Below the pieces are notes generated by a model, which was not told the DNA's origin, made no database searches, and saw nothing but the letters and a program-made list of their open reading frames with translations. Made by a program: the position numbers and the translations under genes. Shown piece after piece: positions 1 through 7,845 of a stretch of DNA of 64,000 nt. Positions within the stretch are counted from its first letter, which is position 1, and each line of letters opens with the position of its first letter. Source of the stretch: Sphingobacterium cavernae (GTDB lineage: Bacteria; Bacteroidota; Bacteroidia; Sphingobacteriales; Sphingobacteriaceae); the NCBI RefSeq assembly GCF_008520265.1, contig NZ_VIQM01000108.1, positions 62,001-126,000 of the forward strand. Direction: 5' to 3'.

Positions 1-987
1 CCATTTGTACTATACGACAAACAGTCTGATATGTATTATATGTACGGAACGGGTGGAGTCACAAATGGATTTGTTGTTTATACATCTTCAGATCTCGTCA
101 ATTGGGAAAATAAGAGCGTTGTATATACTAGTAATCAAGATAGGTCTTGGGGAACTAAAGATTTTTGGGCACCTGAAGTTTATCAGTACAATGATAGATA
201 TTATATGTTTTATAGCGCACATTGGAAGAACAATCCAAATAATGAACTTGAAAATTATAAAATTGGCGTAGCAGTGTCAAATAGTCCTTTAGGGCCATTT
301 GAAGATATGACAGGGGGACCTTTATTTGATCCAGGATATCCAATTATAGATGCTAATGTGTATTTCAGCGAAGATGGGAGATTATATTTATATTACTCGA
401 GATGTTGTTATAAACATTCCGTAGATAGTGAAATTGCCACTTGGGCGATAGATAGAGGGATGTGTGATAATATTGAAGAAAGCTGGATTTACGGTGTTGA
501 ACTAAAATCTGATTTCTCTGGAATTATAGGTGAACCTGTATTATTGCTACGTCCACCATTAAAAATGAAAGATAAGCAATCAGAATGGGAGAGCAGATCT
601 GTAACTAGTGGCGAAATTAATCGCAGATGGACTGAAGGATCTTACCTATTCAAGCACAATGATGTCTATTATATGATGTATTCTGCTAATTACTTTGCAG
701 GAGAAAACTATGCAGTAGGATATGCTACATCAAACTACCCATTAGGAATATTTGAAAAGTCTGATAATAATCCAGTATTAGAAAAAAATACTAATAAAGG
801 AGGTGTTGTCACTGGTACGGGACACAATAGCTTATTACGTGATAAAAATGGTAAGACATGGTGCGTCTATCATGGTAGAACATCTATCACCGGTGATGAG
901 CGTGTTGTTTTTATGGATCCTTTACATATAGATAATAAAGGAAATTTAAGTGTTGAGGGGCCAACTGTAAAATCAAATTTTCAATGA
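1..987 (+). CDS. Glycoside hydrolase family 43 protein, 5'-truncated by the window edge
   Basis: The frame is open from base 1, so the start codon lies outside the window; 328 codons remain. GH43 enzymes are five-bladed beta-propellers that hydrolyse arabinosides or xylosides. Visible signs are repeated blade motifs (WAPEVYQYNDRYYMFYSA near codon 60; Y-Y-M-Y/F patterns), an Asp in IDANVYF at codon 117 (pKa modulator position) and a Glu in TEGSYLF at codon 212 (general acid). The window opens with PFVLYD, so the catalytic-base Asp of blade 1 is probably just upstream. The C-terminal GTGHNS and WCVYHGRTS stretches are typical. The gene is followed by a hairpin terminator. Substrate cannot be told from sequence alone. 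Confidence 0.88.
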   Translation, partial: PFVLYDKQSDMYYMYGTGGVTNGFVVYTSSDLVNWENKSVVYTSNQDRSWGTKDFWAPEVYQYNDRYYMFYSAHWKNNPNNELENYKIGVAVSNSPLGPFEDMTGGPLFDPGYPIIDANVYFSEDGRLYLYYSRCCYKHSVDSEIATWAIDRGMCDNIEESWIYGVELKSDFSGIIGEPVLLLRPPLKMKDKQSEWESRSVTSGEINRRWTEGSYLFKHNDVYYMMYSANYFAGENYAVGYATSNYPLGIFEKSDNNPVLEKNTNKGGVVTGTGHNSLLRDKNGKTWCVYHGRTSITGDERVVFMDPLHIDNKGNLSVEGPTVKSNFQ

Positions 988-1050
988 AGTAAATAACAAA
1001 CATATTTATGATTCTTTATTAGGTAGTTAACAAGTAAGAATTATCATCAA

Positions 1051-1080
1051 AAGAGCAAGTGTTAGATAATACTTGCTCTT
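1051..1080 (+). terminator. Hairpin terminator of the GH43 gene
   Basis: A perfect 10-bp inverted repeat (AAGAGCAAGT / ACTTGCTCTT) with a 10-nt loop lies 64 bases after the GH43 stop, followed by a moderately T-rich stretch. The rest of the 308-base gap before the HIT gene holds only the promoter motif listed next. Confidence 0.65.
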
Positions 1081-1261
1081 CTGATTTTCATTACTTTTAA
1101 TAAGGTTGGCATGAAATATATTAAATCATAATATTGAGTTATAAATAAACATCATTATTAAGACCTTAACTAACATTGGAAGCCGAGACTTTTAATAATC
1201 TAAATGTAATAAGTATAGCAAAACGCGCAGAAGATATATGATATTCTTTTTTATATTTTAT

Positions 1262-1269
1262 TATATTTG
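1262..1269 (+). promoter_or_regulatory. Bacteroidota -7 promoter element for the HIT-dedA-ppa run
   Basis: TATATTTG matches the Bacteroidota -7 consensus TAnnTTTG and would place transcription start about 20 bases before the HIT start codon. No convincing TTTG -33 box is visible at the right distance. Confidence 0.5.
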
Positions 1270-1295
1270 CAGGTACACTGATTTGATATATTTTT

Positions 1296-1709
1296 ATGTC
1301 TACGATATTTTCGAAAATTATTGCTGGTGAAATACCTGCGTATAAGGTCGCTGAGAGTAATGATTTTTTAGCTTTTTTAGATGTATCTCCCCTGACACCA
1401 GGGCACGTATTGGTTATTCCTAAAAAGGAAACCGACTATATATTTGATATTGATAATGACGAGTATATGGGATTGTGGGTGTTTGCAAAAATTGTATCTC
1501 AAGGTATCAAGAAAGTGTTTCCTTGTAAAAAAGTGGGCGTAGCAGTGGTTGGATTAGAAGTTGCACATGCGCACATTCATTTGATTCCGTTAAATAAAGT
1601 TAGTGATATGAGCTTTGATAAACCTAAATTATCATTGCCAGCTGATGAAATGAATAAAATTGCTGAAGATATTCGTCAAGCAATATCAGAAGTTACCAAT
1701 GCTGAATAA
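1296..1709 (+). CDS. hinT: HIT family nucleotide-binding protein / hydrolase
   Basis: This 137-residue protein begins with the HIT-family block IFSKIIAGEIPAYKVAE and carries the histidine triad HAHIHLIP with His91, His93 and His95; the second His is the nucleophile that attacks the phosphoramidate or nucleotide alpha-phosphate. Length is normal for the Hint branch. It is cytosolic and probably hydrolyses adenosine phosphoramidates; the physiological substrate in bacteria is unclear. It opens a same-strand run with dedA, ppa and a CNNM protein, each separated by 4-33 bases. The gene symbol reflects family membership only. Confidence 0.9.
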   Translation: MSTIFSKIIAGEIPAYKVAESNDFLAFLDVSPLTPGHVLVIPKKETDYIFDIDNDEYMGLWVFAKIVSQGIKKVFPCKKVGVAVVGLEVAHAHIHLIPLNKVSDMSFDKPKLSLPADEMNKIAEDIRQAISEVTNAE

Positions 1710-1742
1710 TATAAAACAGCTATTGTCTTATAACTAACAACT

Positions 1743-2390
1743 ATGCAAGATTTTTTAATTTCTTTCCAGCAATTGATGGATCCGGAGTACTTACTAAGTC
1801 ATGGTGGATTCTATTTAGTTTGCTTGATTGTATTTGCCGAGACTGGTCTTTTCTTTGGCTTTTTTTTACCAGGTGATTACTTATTATTTCTAGCAGGTTT
1901 GTTTTGCGCATTAAATAAAATCGATGTGAGCATTACGACTATGTTTTTTGGTATACTTGGTTCAGGGGTAGCAGGTAATTTTGCGGGTTATTGGTTTGGC
2001 TATCGAGCCGGGCCTATGCTCTTTAAACGGAAGGATTCCGTTGTTTTCAAACAGAAATATATTGTAATGGCTGAAGAATTCTACCAAAAATATGGTGGAT
2101 CTGCTTTGGTTGTAGGACGCTTTGTGCCGATTATTCGTACATTTGCACCAATATTCGCTGGGGTAGTAAAATTGGACTTCAAAAAGTTCGTTTTTTACAA
2201 TGTCTCAGGAGCCTTAATTTGGGTAGGCGTATTGACACTATCAGGGTATTATTTGGGCGCAGCTTTTCCTGAAATCATCAACTACGTAGAATATATTGTC
2301 ATTGGTATGATCGTCATTGCGTTTTTGCCGATCATCATTGCTATAATAAAGCGATGGCTAAAAAATAGAAATCAAAATAAACAACAATAA
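1743..2390 (+). CDS. DedA family (VTT domain) membrane protein
   Basis: The 215-residue protein has the DedA/SNARE-associated domain: hydrophobic segments near residues 20-60 and 150-205, the re-entrant motif FFLPGD (about residues 40-45), and G-RFVPIIRTFAP near residue 120, which is the family hallmark. DedA proteins act in the inner membrane and are tied to membrane phospholipid (undecaprenyl phosphate or PE) recycling and envelope stability. It sits between hinT and ppa in a tight same-strand run. The exact transported lipid is not deducible. Confidence 0.88.
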   Translation: MQDFLISFQQLMDPEYLLSHGGFYLVCLIVFAETGLFFGFFLPGDYLLFLAGLFCALNKIDVSITTMFFGILGSGVAGNFAGYWFGYRAGPMLFKRKDSVVFKQKYIVMAEEFYQKYGGSALVVGRFVPIIRTFAPIFAGVVKLDFKKFVFYNVSGALIWVGVLTLSGYYLGAAFPEIINYVEYIVIGMIVIAFLPIIIAIIKRWLKNRNQNKQQ

Positions 2391-2405
2391 ACAGTAAGAA
2401 TATTA

Positions 2406-2948
2406 ATGAGTACACAACATCCTTGGCATCAAGTGTCTCCTGGAGACGACGTGCCAAATTCAGTAAATGCTATAATCGAAATACCTAAAGGCTCGAAAGC
2501 GAAATACGAAATTGATAAAGATAGTGGTTTGATTAAATTGGATCGCGTTTTATTTTCTTCGGTAATGTACCCTGCAAACTATGGCTTTATTCCACAAACA
2601 TATTGTGACGACAAAGATCCATTAGATATCTTAGTAATTAGTTCAGTGGACGTATATCCAATGAGTCTGATCGAAGCTAAAGTAATCGGTGTAATGCACA
2701 TGATCGATGGTGGCGAACAAGATGATAAAATCATTGCGGTAGCTAAAAACGATGTTTCTGTTAATTATATCAACGATTTGTCGGAATTACCTCCACATAC
2801 GATGAAAGAAATCGTTCGTTTCTTCCAAGATTATAAAGCATTAGAAGGTAAGAGCGTAGAGGTTCAAAACCTTTATGGTCGTGCTTATGCTCAAAATATC
2901 ATCAACGAAAGTATTGAGCTTTACAATACTGAAATAAGAAATAAATAA
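2406..2948 (+). CDS. ppa: Inorganic pyrophosphatase, family I
   Basis: Soluble pyrophosphatase hydrolyses PPi to two phosphates using Mg2+, driving biosynthetic reactions. The family signature DDKDPLDIL is at residues 68-76 with the metal-binding Asp69, Asp71 and Asp74; [12 protein letters not shown] near residue 26 and the substrate-binding [11 protein letters not shown] near 53-63 are also intact. At 180 residues it has the usual bacterial length. It follows dedA by 15 bases and precedes the CNNM gene by 4, so co-transcription is likely. Confidence 0.95.
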   Translation: MSTQHPWHQVSPGDDVPNSVNAIIEIPKGSKAKYEIDKDSGLIKLDRVLFSSVMYPANYGFIPQTYCDDKDPLDILVISSVDVYPMSLIEAKVIGVMHMIDGGEQDDKIIAVAKNDVSVNYINDLSELPPHTMKEIVRFFQDYKALEGKSVEVQNLYGRAYAQNIINESIELYNTEIRNK

Positions 2949-2952
2949 TCAA

Positions 2953-4269
2953 ATGGCTCTCGATATTTTTTGGACATTTTTATTGGTCTTTGCAAATGGC
3001 TTTTTTGTCGCCGCCGAATTTGCGATTGTCAAAGTAAGGGCATCGCAGATCGAGCTACAAGCTAAATCCGGTAGCAATGTAGCAAAAATAGCAAAGAATA
3101 TTACAGAGCATTTGGACAAATACCTAGCTGCAACACAGCTAGGTATTACTTTAGCATCCCTAGGCCTAGGTTGGATCGGAGAGGAGGTGATGACGGAGGT
3201 GGTAAATCACGTTTTTACTTTTTTCAATATTGATATTTCCCAAAGCTGGACTAAAGGATTAGGATTAGTGCTAGCATTTGGATCCATTACATTATTACAT
3301 GTGGTATTGGGTGAGTTGGCACCAAAATCAATTGCTATTCAAAAACCAATAGCTACGACAATGAGAGTCGCTATTCCATTAAGATTATTTTATTGGCTAA
3401 TGATGCCATTGATTTATGTATTTAATGGATTTGCTAATTTCTTGTTGAAATTAATTGGAATTACACCTCATCCCAATGAGGCGCATCATTCTTCCGAAGA
3501 GCTTCAATATTTATTGGATAAGGGTATGGAGTCTGGCGCTTTGAATCTTTCTGAGCATGAGCTTATCAAAAATGTATTTGATTTTAATGAGCGTATTGTC
3601 AAGAATATTATGGTTCCGCGAACTAAGATCATTGCGGTAGAGTTGTGTGATTCGCCAGAAGAATTCATCAATACCGTCACAGAAGAGGGATATTCTCGTA
3701 TTCCGATATATGATGACAACATCGATAATATTGTCGGTATTGTACATACAAAAGATATATTGCCACTTTTGTTTAAAGGCGAAGAGATAGAGCTTAAAAG
3801 CATAATGCGTAAGCCTTATTTTATTCCTGAGACGAAGAAAATCAATGATTTGATGGCAGAGTTTCAACAAAAGCGAATTCAAATTGCTATTGTGTTAGAT
3901 GAATTTGGTGGTACCTCAGGTATGGTAACTTTGGAAGATATCGTTGAAGAACTCGTTGGTGATATCCAGGATGAATACGATGAAGAAACACCAGTAGTGG
4001 AACAAATTTCTGAAACTGAGTTTATTATTGACGCAGGTGCAGGAGTCCATGATGTGAATGAATATTTACCTTTTGAGCTTCCTCAAAGTTCGGACTACGA
4101 TACGATTGCAGGTCTTGTGAGTCATGTGTTTGATAAGATTCCTGATGTGGGCGAGACTACCGAAGAATTTGGGTATCGTTTTACAATCATGAAGAAAACG
4201 CAACAGAATATCGAATATGTAAAACTTGATGTAGTAGAAGAAACAGGATACGAAGATTCAGATTCATAA
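2953..4269 (+). CDS. CNNM/CorC-type membrane protein with CBS pair
   Basis: Domain order is DUF21/CNNM transmembrane domain (about residues 1-180, starting ALDIFWTFLLVFANGFFVAA), a pair of CBS domains (about 205-330, with VPRTKI and DEFGGTSGMVTLEDIVEELVG), then a CorC_HlyC domain (about 345-430). Such proteins are linked to Mg2+/Co2+ efflux and are often called hemolysin-family; in gliding Flavobacteria a relative is GldE. Its 438 residues are full length. It lies 4 bases after ppa and 1 base before rsmE. A gliding role is not supported by neighbours here. Confidence 0.88.
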   Translation: MALDIFWTFLLVFANGFFVAAEFAIVKVRASQIELQAKSGSNVAKIAKNITEHLDKYLAATQLGITLASLGLGWIGEEVMTEVVNHVFTFFNIDISQSWTKGLGLVLAFGSITLLHVVLGELAPKSIAIQKPIATTMRVAIPLRLFYWLMMPLIYVFNGFANFLLKLIGITPHPNEAHHSSEELQYLLDKGMESGALNLSEHELIKNVFDFNERIVKNIMVPRTKIIAVELCDSPEEFINTVTEEGYSRIPIYDDNIDNIVGIVHTKDILPLLFKGEEIELKSIMRKPYFIPETKKINDLMAEFQQKRIQIAIVLDEFGGTSGMVTLEDIVEELVGDIQDEYDEETPVVEQISETEFIIDAGAGVHDVNEYLPFELPQSSDYDTIAGLVSHVFDKIPDVGETTEEFGYRFTIMKKTQQNIEYVKLDVVEETGYEDSDS

Positions 4270-4270
4270 T

Positions 4271-4984
4271 ATGCAACTTTTTTATACACCTGAAATTCAA
4301 CCAGCACACCCAACATTTATGTTGAGTGAAGAGGAAAGCAAACATGCAATTCGCGTGTTGCGACTTACTGTTGGGGAGAAAATTCACCTTATTGATGGTC
4401 GTGGTGGTTTATACGAAACTGAAATTATCGAAGCGCACCCCAAACGGACAACTTTGCGTGTGCTTTCTGTACAAGAGAATTTTGGAAAGTCGACGTATGA
4501 AATTCATATGGCTGTAGCTCCGACCAAGAATATTGATCGTATCGAGTGGTTTCTTGAAAAAGCTACCGAAATAGGCTTGACATCATATACGCCAATTATT
4601 TGCGAGCATTCTGAACGTAAAGAAGTTAAGGTGGAGCGATTAGAAAAAGTCGCTATTGCAGCGATGAAACAATCTTTAAAAGCTTATTTGCCCAAAATAA
4701 AACCTCCTACAAGCTTTTCTAAATTTATCCAAGAAATTAAAGGCGAAATATACATTAAAGGAATTGCACATTGTGTAGATAGCGAAAAGAAATATATTTC
4801 TAACACATTCGCACCTCGTGGTAAGTATTTGATTTTGATTGGTCCAGAAGGTGATTTCTCTGAAAAAGAAATAAGCCAGGCTATTGAAGCTGACTTTATT
4901 CCTTTATCTTTGGGTGAAGCAAGATTACGCACGGAAACCGCGGCGTTAGCTTCAGTTCTTGAAGTTTCTTTATTGAATCGTTAG
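4271..4984 (+). CDS. rsmE: 16S rRNA (uracil-1498-N3)-methyltransferase
   Basis: RsmE methylates U1498 of 16S rRNA in the assembled 30S subunit using S-adenosylmethionine. The 237-residue protein has the N-terminal PUA-like part (EEESKHAIRVLRL near residue 19) and the C-terminal SPOUT knot: LIGPEGDFSEKEI near residue 196 and LGEARLRTETAA near residue 218, which bind the cofactor. It starts one base after the CNNM gene. Its last 4 bases overlap the stop of the convergent DUF3299 gene. Confidence 0.94.
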   Translation: MQLFYTPEIQPAHPTFMLSEEESKHAIRVLRLTVGEKIHLIDGRGGLYETEIIEAHPKRTTLRVLSVQENFGKSTYEIHMAVAPTKNIDRIEWFLEKATEIGLTSYTPIICEHSERKEVKVERLEKVAIAAMKQSLKAYLPKIKPPTSFSKFIQEIKGEIYIKGIAHCVDSEKKYISNTFAPRGKYLILIGPEGDFSEKEISQAIEADFIPLSLGEARLRTETAALASVLEVSLLNR

Positions 4985-5463
4985 TTAATGATTTCCGCAT
5001 CCACAATCTGAATTTCAGCATTTCCTTTCAGTGGCTCAGGATTGAAAACCATTTTTCCTTTTAATTTCAATGGTTCTTCTGTGAACTTAATCGAACCTTT
5101 TTTCATAAAAATTTCGACCATTGGTGGAATACCATTAGTTCCACAAAATTGACATTGTGCAATAGGTAAGACCGATAACATAAATGTGCTGTGTTGACGA
5201 CCGCTTGTCAGTGGTACCAAATAACCGGGTAATTCTACAATCTTGTTTTCTAGTTTTTTCAATTCCGCAGGATAATGTGGCGTGTACACTTTTTTGTTTC
5301 CACTTGTCGTTACTTTATACATCATTTTGTCAATGGCTTCCCATGTGCTATTCATCATTGGAGTATGATCTGGAACGTCGAGCCCTTGGTTGAAGCCGCC
5401 TATCTGAGCTTTAGCCCCAATTGTTAATAACGATAAACAAAGTATAATTATGTAGTTTTTCAT
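4981..5463 (-). CDS. DUF3299 exported protein of a Zrg-like metal ABC cluster
   Basis: A 160-residue protein with a signal peptide ending GAKAQ (about residue 20). The core (KLENKIVELPGYLVPL near residue 70; C-Q-F-C near residue 108, followed by PPMVEI) matches the DUF3299 family of small periplasmic proteins. It is the last gene of a minus-strand trio with an ABC permease (1 base upstream) and ABC ATPase. In Vibrio cholerae a comparable set (zrgABCDE) is zinc-regulated, as I recall. Metal binding via the CxxC is inference. The stop overlaps convergent rsmE by 4 bases. Confidence 0.75.
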   Translation of the reverse strand: MKNYIIILCLSLLTIGAKAQIGGFNQGLDVPDHTPMMNSTWEAIDKMMYKVTTSGNKKVYTPHYPAELKKLENKIVELPGYLVPLTSGRQHSTFMLSVLPIAQCQFCGTNGIPPMVEIFMKKGSIKFTEEPLKLKGKMVFNPEPLKGNAEIQIVDAEIIN

Positions 5464-5464
5464 T

Positions 5465-6922
5465 TTATTTAGAAGATAATGTGTTCGAAATAGTTGTTTG
5501 ATAAGCCTTAATAGCAGGGATAATACTTGCTAGTACGCCAATTAGTATTGCTGAAATCAAAATTACAAATTCATTTGGATGCATTGCGAATGCTTGAATG
5601 AAATCAGCACTTTCGCTTGTTTGTAAACTGATATAATACAATATGCTATGCCCCAAAATTAATCCAAAAATTCCACCAATTAAAGTAATAACCAAACCTT
5701 CGACTATAGTAATGGTAAATAGTTTAGCTTTTGTGGCTCCCAAAGTACGCATGATGGCCAAATCGTATTTGCGATCTTTCATTGCATTGTACAAACTAAT
5801 AAATACACTGAATCCTGCAATTACCATGATAACATAAGCCAATATTCCTAAAGAATCAAAGCCAACGCCTAATAATGAAAATATTCTTGAACTTTCCATG
5901 GCAGGTGAAGCCGCTTGCATTTGGGTACTTTGGTTAACCATACGTGGCAATACACTAATTGCAGTAGGTGAACTGTATTTGATTAACAAGGCAGTAATTT
6001 CAACACCTTGATCTTTGATCATGTCTTGTCCTAAGCTTTTGATAAAATCATTGTTCTGTGGTTTCTCCGTTACTAATTGCTCTTCGTGTTTATGTGATGA
6101 TTCACTGTGTTCATGTTTATGATCTTCATGGCTGTCATCGTGTTCTTCATGATGTGCGTGATCGTGGTTAGAATGAGCGTGTTTATGTTCATCATTATGG
6201 CTTTGCGCTGTTGAAGGTTTCTCATGTGCATGATTGTGACCATCATTGTGGTCATGGTCGTGATTATGATCGCAATGTTCGCCGTGAATATGTTCGCCAT
6301 TGTGTGCAATCCCATGAACTTCCCAGATACTGGCTAAATTACTTAATATTAAATTATCGACAATAGACTGTGCTGGATTTAAAATACCTACAACTGTGAA
6401 AGGGTGATCGTCGTGCTGATGTGCATCAGCAGATAGTCCGTGAGCACTGAAAATTTGATCGCCAATTTTAAGATTGTGCTTGCGTGCGACCTCTGAACCC
6501 AATACAACTTCAAAAGATTTGCGCCACAATTTCCCTTCTTTCAATTTCAACTCATATAGTTCTAAAAAACTAGCATCAGTTCCGATAATACGATGTCCTT
6601 TATAATTATCACCTAAAGATATTGGCGTAGCTAATTGCACCAATGGGTTTTCAGTAAGCTTATTCGCTTCACTCATCGGAATATTACCCGTAGGGTTATC
6701 TACATGATATAGCGAACTCAATATCAATTGCATTGGGCTACCTTTAGCTCCGATAACTAAATCTATATTCTTGGTGTTGTTTTCAAGTTGTTTCTCTAAT
6801 GTCACTGAGCTAATGTAAATAACAATTAGAATTGCCACACCAAAAGCAGTAAGCAGGACACTTAATAAAGTGGATCCCCATTGTTGTGAAATATTTTTCC
6901 AAACAAGAGATAATGTATTCAT
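5465..6922 (-). CDS. MacB/FtsX-type ABC permease with a His-rich periplasmic loop
   Basis: This 485-residue protein has the MacB/FtsX layout: one N-terminal membrane segment (about residues 18-40), a large periplasmic domain, then three C-terminal segments (about 355-380, 405-430 and 450-475) with the FtsX sequence AIMRTLGATKAKLFTI. The unusual part is residues 203-280, which hold 27 histidines by my count along with many Asp/Glu, a probable Zn/Ni/Cu chelating loop. It is followed 1 base later by the DUF3299 gene and preceded by its ATPase. The most similar known arrangement is the Zur-controlled Zrg system, where the His-rich protein is separate. Direction of transport is unknown. Confidence 0.85.
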   Translation of the reverse strand: MNTLSLVWKNISQQWGSTLLSVLLTAFGVAILIVIYISSVTLEKQLENNTKNIDLVIGAKGSPMQLILSSLYHVDNPTGNIPMSEANKLTENPLVQLATPISLGDNYKGHRIIGTDASFLELYELKLKEGKLWRKSFEVVLGSEVARKHNLKIGDQIFSAHGLSADAHQHDDHPFTVVGILNPAQSIVDNLILSNLASIWEVHGIAHNGEHIHGEHCDHNHDHDHNDGHNHAHEKPSTAQSHNDEHKHAHSNHDHAHHEEHDDSHEDHKHEHSESSHKHEEQLVTEKPQNNDFIKSLGQDMIKDQGVEITALLIKYSSPTAISVLPRMVNQSTQMQAASPAMESSRIFSLLGVGFDSLGILAYVIMVIAGFSVFISLYNAMKDRKYDLAIMRTLGATKAKLFTITIVEGLVITLIGGIFGLILGHSILYYISLQTSESADFIQAFAMHPNEFVILISAILIGVLASIIPAIKAYQTTISNTLSSK

Positions 6923-6931
6923 AGGGTGCTG

Positions 6932-7558
6932 TTATAGTTGATAAGTGTGTGCGAAAAATGATTTTATGCGCGTGTCGTGCGTCGCAATCAATAGCGTAGC
7001 ATCATAGTTTGCCGCTATTTCTAAAAGCAAATCCATTGCATGCTTCGTATTCGAATCATCTAGTGCTGCTGTTGGTTCGTCCGCAAGCAATACTTTCGGA
7101 TTATTAATGACAGCACGTGCAATAGCAGCACGTTGCAATTGACCACGACTCAATTGGGTTGGGTAGCTGTTTGACTTTTCTCGAATTTGTAATTTATCTA
7201 GAATATCAGCAACAGCTTTTTTGTTTTGCTTTTCTTTCGCTAGATATTGCGCGAGTAGAATGTTTTCTTCGATCGTCAGATTTTTTAGTAAATGCGCATC
7301 TTGGAAAATAAAACCCATATTTTTTGCTCTAAAAAGATCTCTTTCTTGTTCGCTCAAGTTATAAATGTCTGTTTCATTTATAAAAACTTTACCGGATTTT
7401 GGTTGTGATAGTCCACCCAGCAAATGTAGTAAAGTTGTTTTGCCACTTCCTGATTCTCCCAACAAAAGGGAATGATTATGTTTCTCAACATGTACACTTG
7501 GAAAGGATAATTCAGCAGAATTTGAATATTTAAATGTGAGATTTTCTGAACTTATCAT
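6932..7558 (-). CDS. ABC transporter ATP-binding protein (MacB/LolD type)
   Basis: A 208-residue nucleotide-binding subunit. Walker A is GESGSGKT at residues 34-41, the signature is LSRGQLQRA, Walker B is VLLADEPTAALD, and the switch His is in LIATHD. The short length and LolD/MacB-like sequence fit a partner of the FtsX-type permease that begins 9 bases downstream. Its start codon lies about 290 bases from the divergent TonB receptor; I saw no convincing Zur operator there, so metal regulation remains a guess. Confidence 0.9.
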   Translation of the reverse strand: MISSENLTFKYSNSAELSFPSVHVEKHNHSLLLGESGSGKTTLLHLLGGLSQPKSGKVFINETDIYNLSEQERDLFRAKNMGFIFQDAHLLKNLTIEENILLAQYLAKEKQNKKAVADILDKLQIREKSNSYPTQLSRGQLQRAAIARAVINNPKVLLADEPTAALDDSNTKHAMDLLLEIAANYDATLLIATHDTRIKSFFAHTYQL

Positions 7559-7762
7559 AGATTTTTTATTTCTAAATAGCTTTTAGATTAACATTAAAGG
7601 TATAGACAATACATTAGATTCGAAAATTCTATTCAAATTATTACAAGGTAAAGACCGTATTCTGCGTAAAGAAAAATTAATCTTAGCACAACATAACGTA
7701 CCTTTTTTACTGGCTTTATCTAACTTTTTGACATTCAGTCTTACTTATTAATGATTACTTAA

Positions 7763-7780
7763 CATTTCTGTCACGAAATG
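7763..7780. promoter_or_regulatory. Inverted repeat upstream of the TonB receptor, possible operator
   Basis: CATTTC and GAAATG flank a 6-base spacer, and the arms are flanked by ATTAC and GTAAT-like bases, giving an approximate dyad. It lies between divergent ABC and TonB genes, about 20 bases upstream of the putative -33 region. It could bind a regulator; nothing identifies which. Confidence 0.3.
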
Positions 7781-7797
7781 GTAATTTGACCGTAACA

Positions 7798-7825
7798 TTG
7801 AGTTAATACACTTGCTTTTAATTTG
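7798..7825 (+). promoter_or_regulatory. Putative promoter of the TonB receptor gene
   Basis: TTG at 7798-7800 and TTAATTTG at 7818-7825 are separated by 17 bases, an imperfect match to the Bacteroidota TTTG / TAnnTTTG promoter. Transcription would start about 15 bases before the ATG. Confidence 0.35.
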
Positions 7826-7845
7826 TGTTAAATTAAAATTAAATA

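Noticed and set aside
988-1295. Small gene between GH43 and hinT
   Set aside because: No frame of convincing length or composition; the space holds only a terminator and a promoter element.
5184-6315. Short antisense frames in the ABC and DUF3299 genes
   Set aside because: They lie opposite coding sequence, have no start context and mirror the low-complexity His codons.
7768-7796. Pho box for the TonB receptor
   Set aside because: CTGTCAC and TTTGACCGTAAC resemble PhoB half-sites, but their 17-base spacing does not match the 11-base repeat of known Pho boxes.
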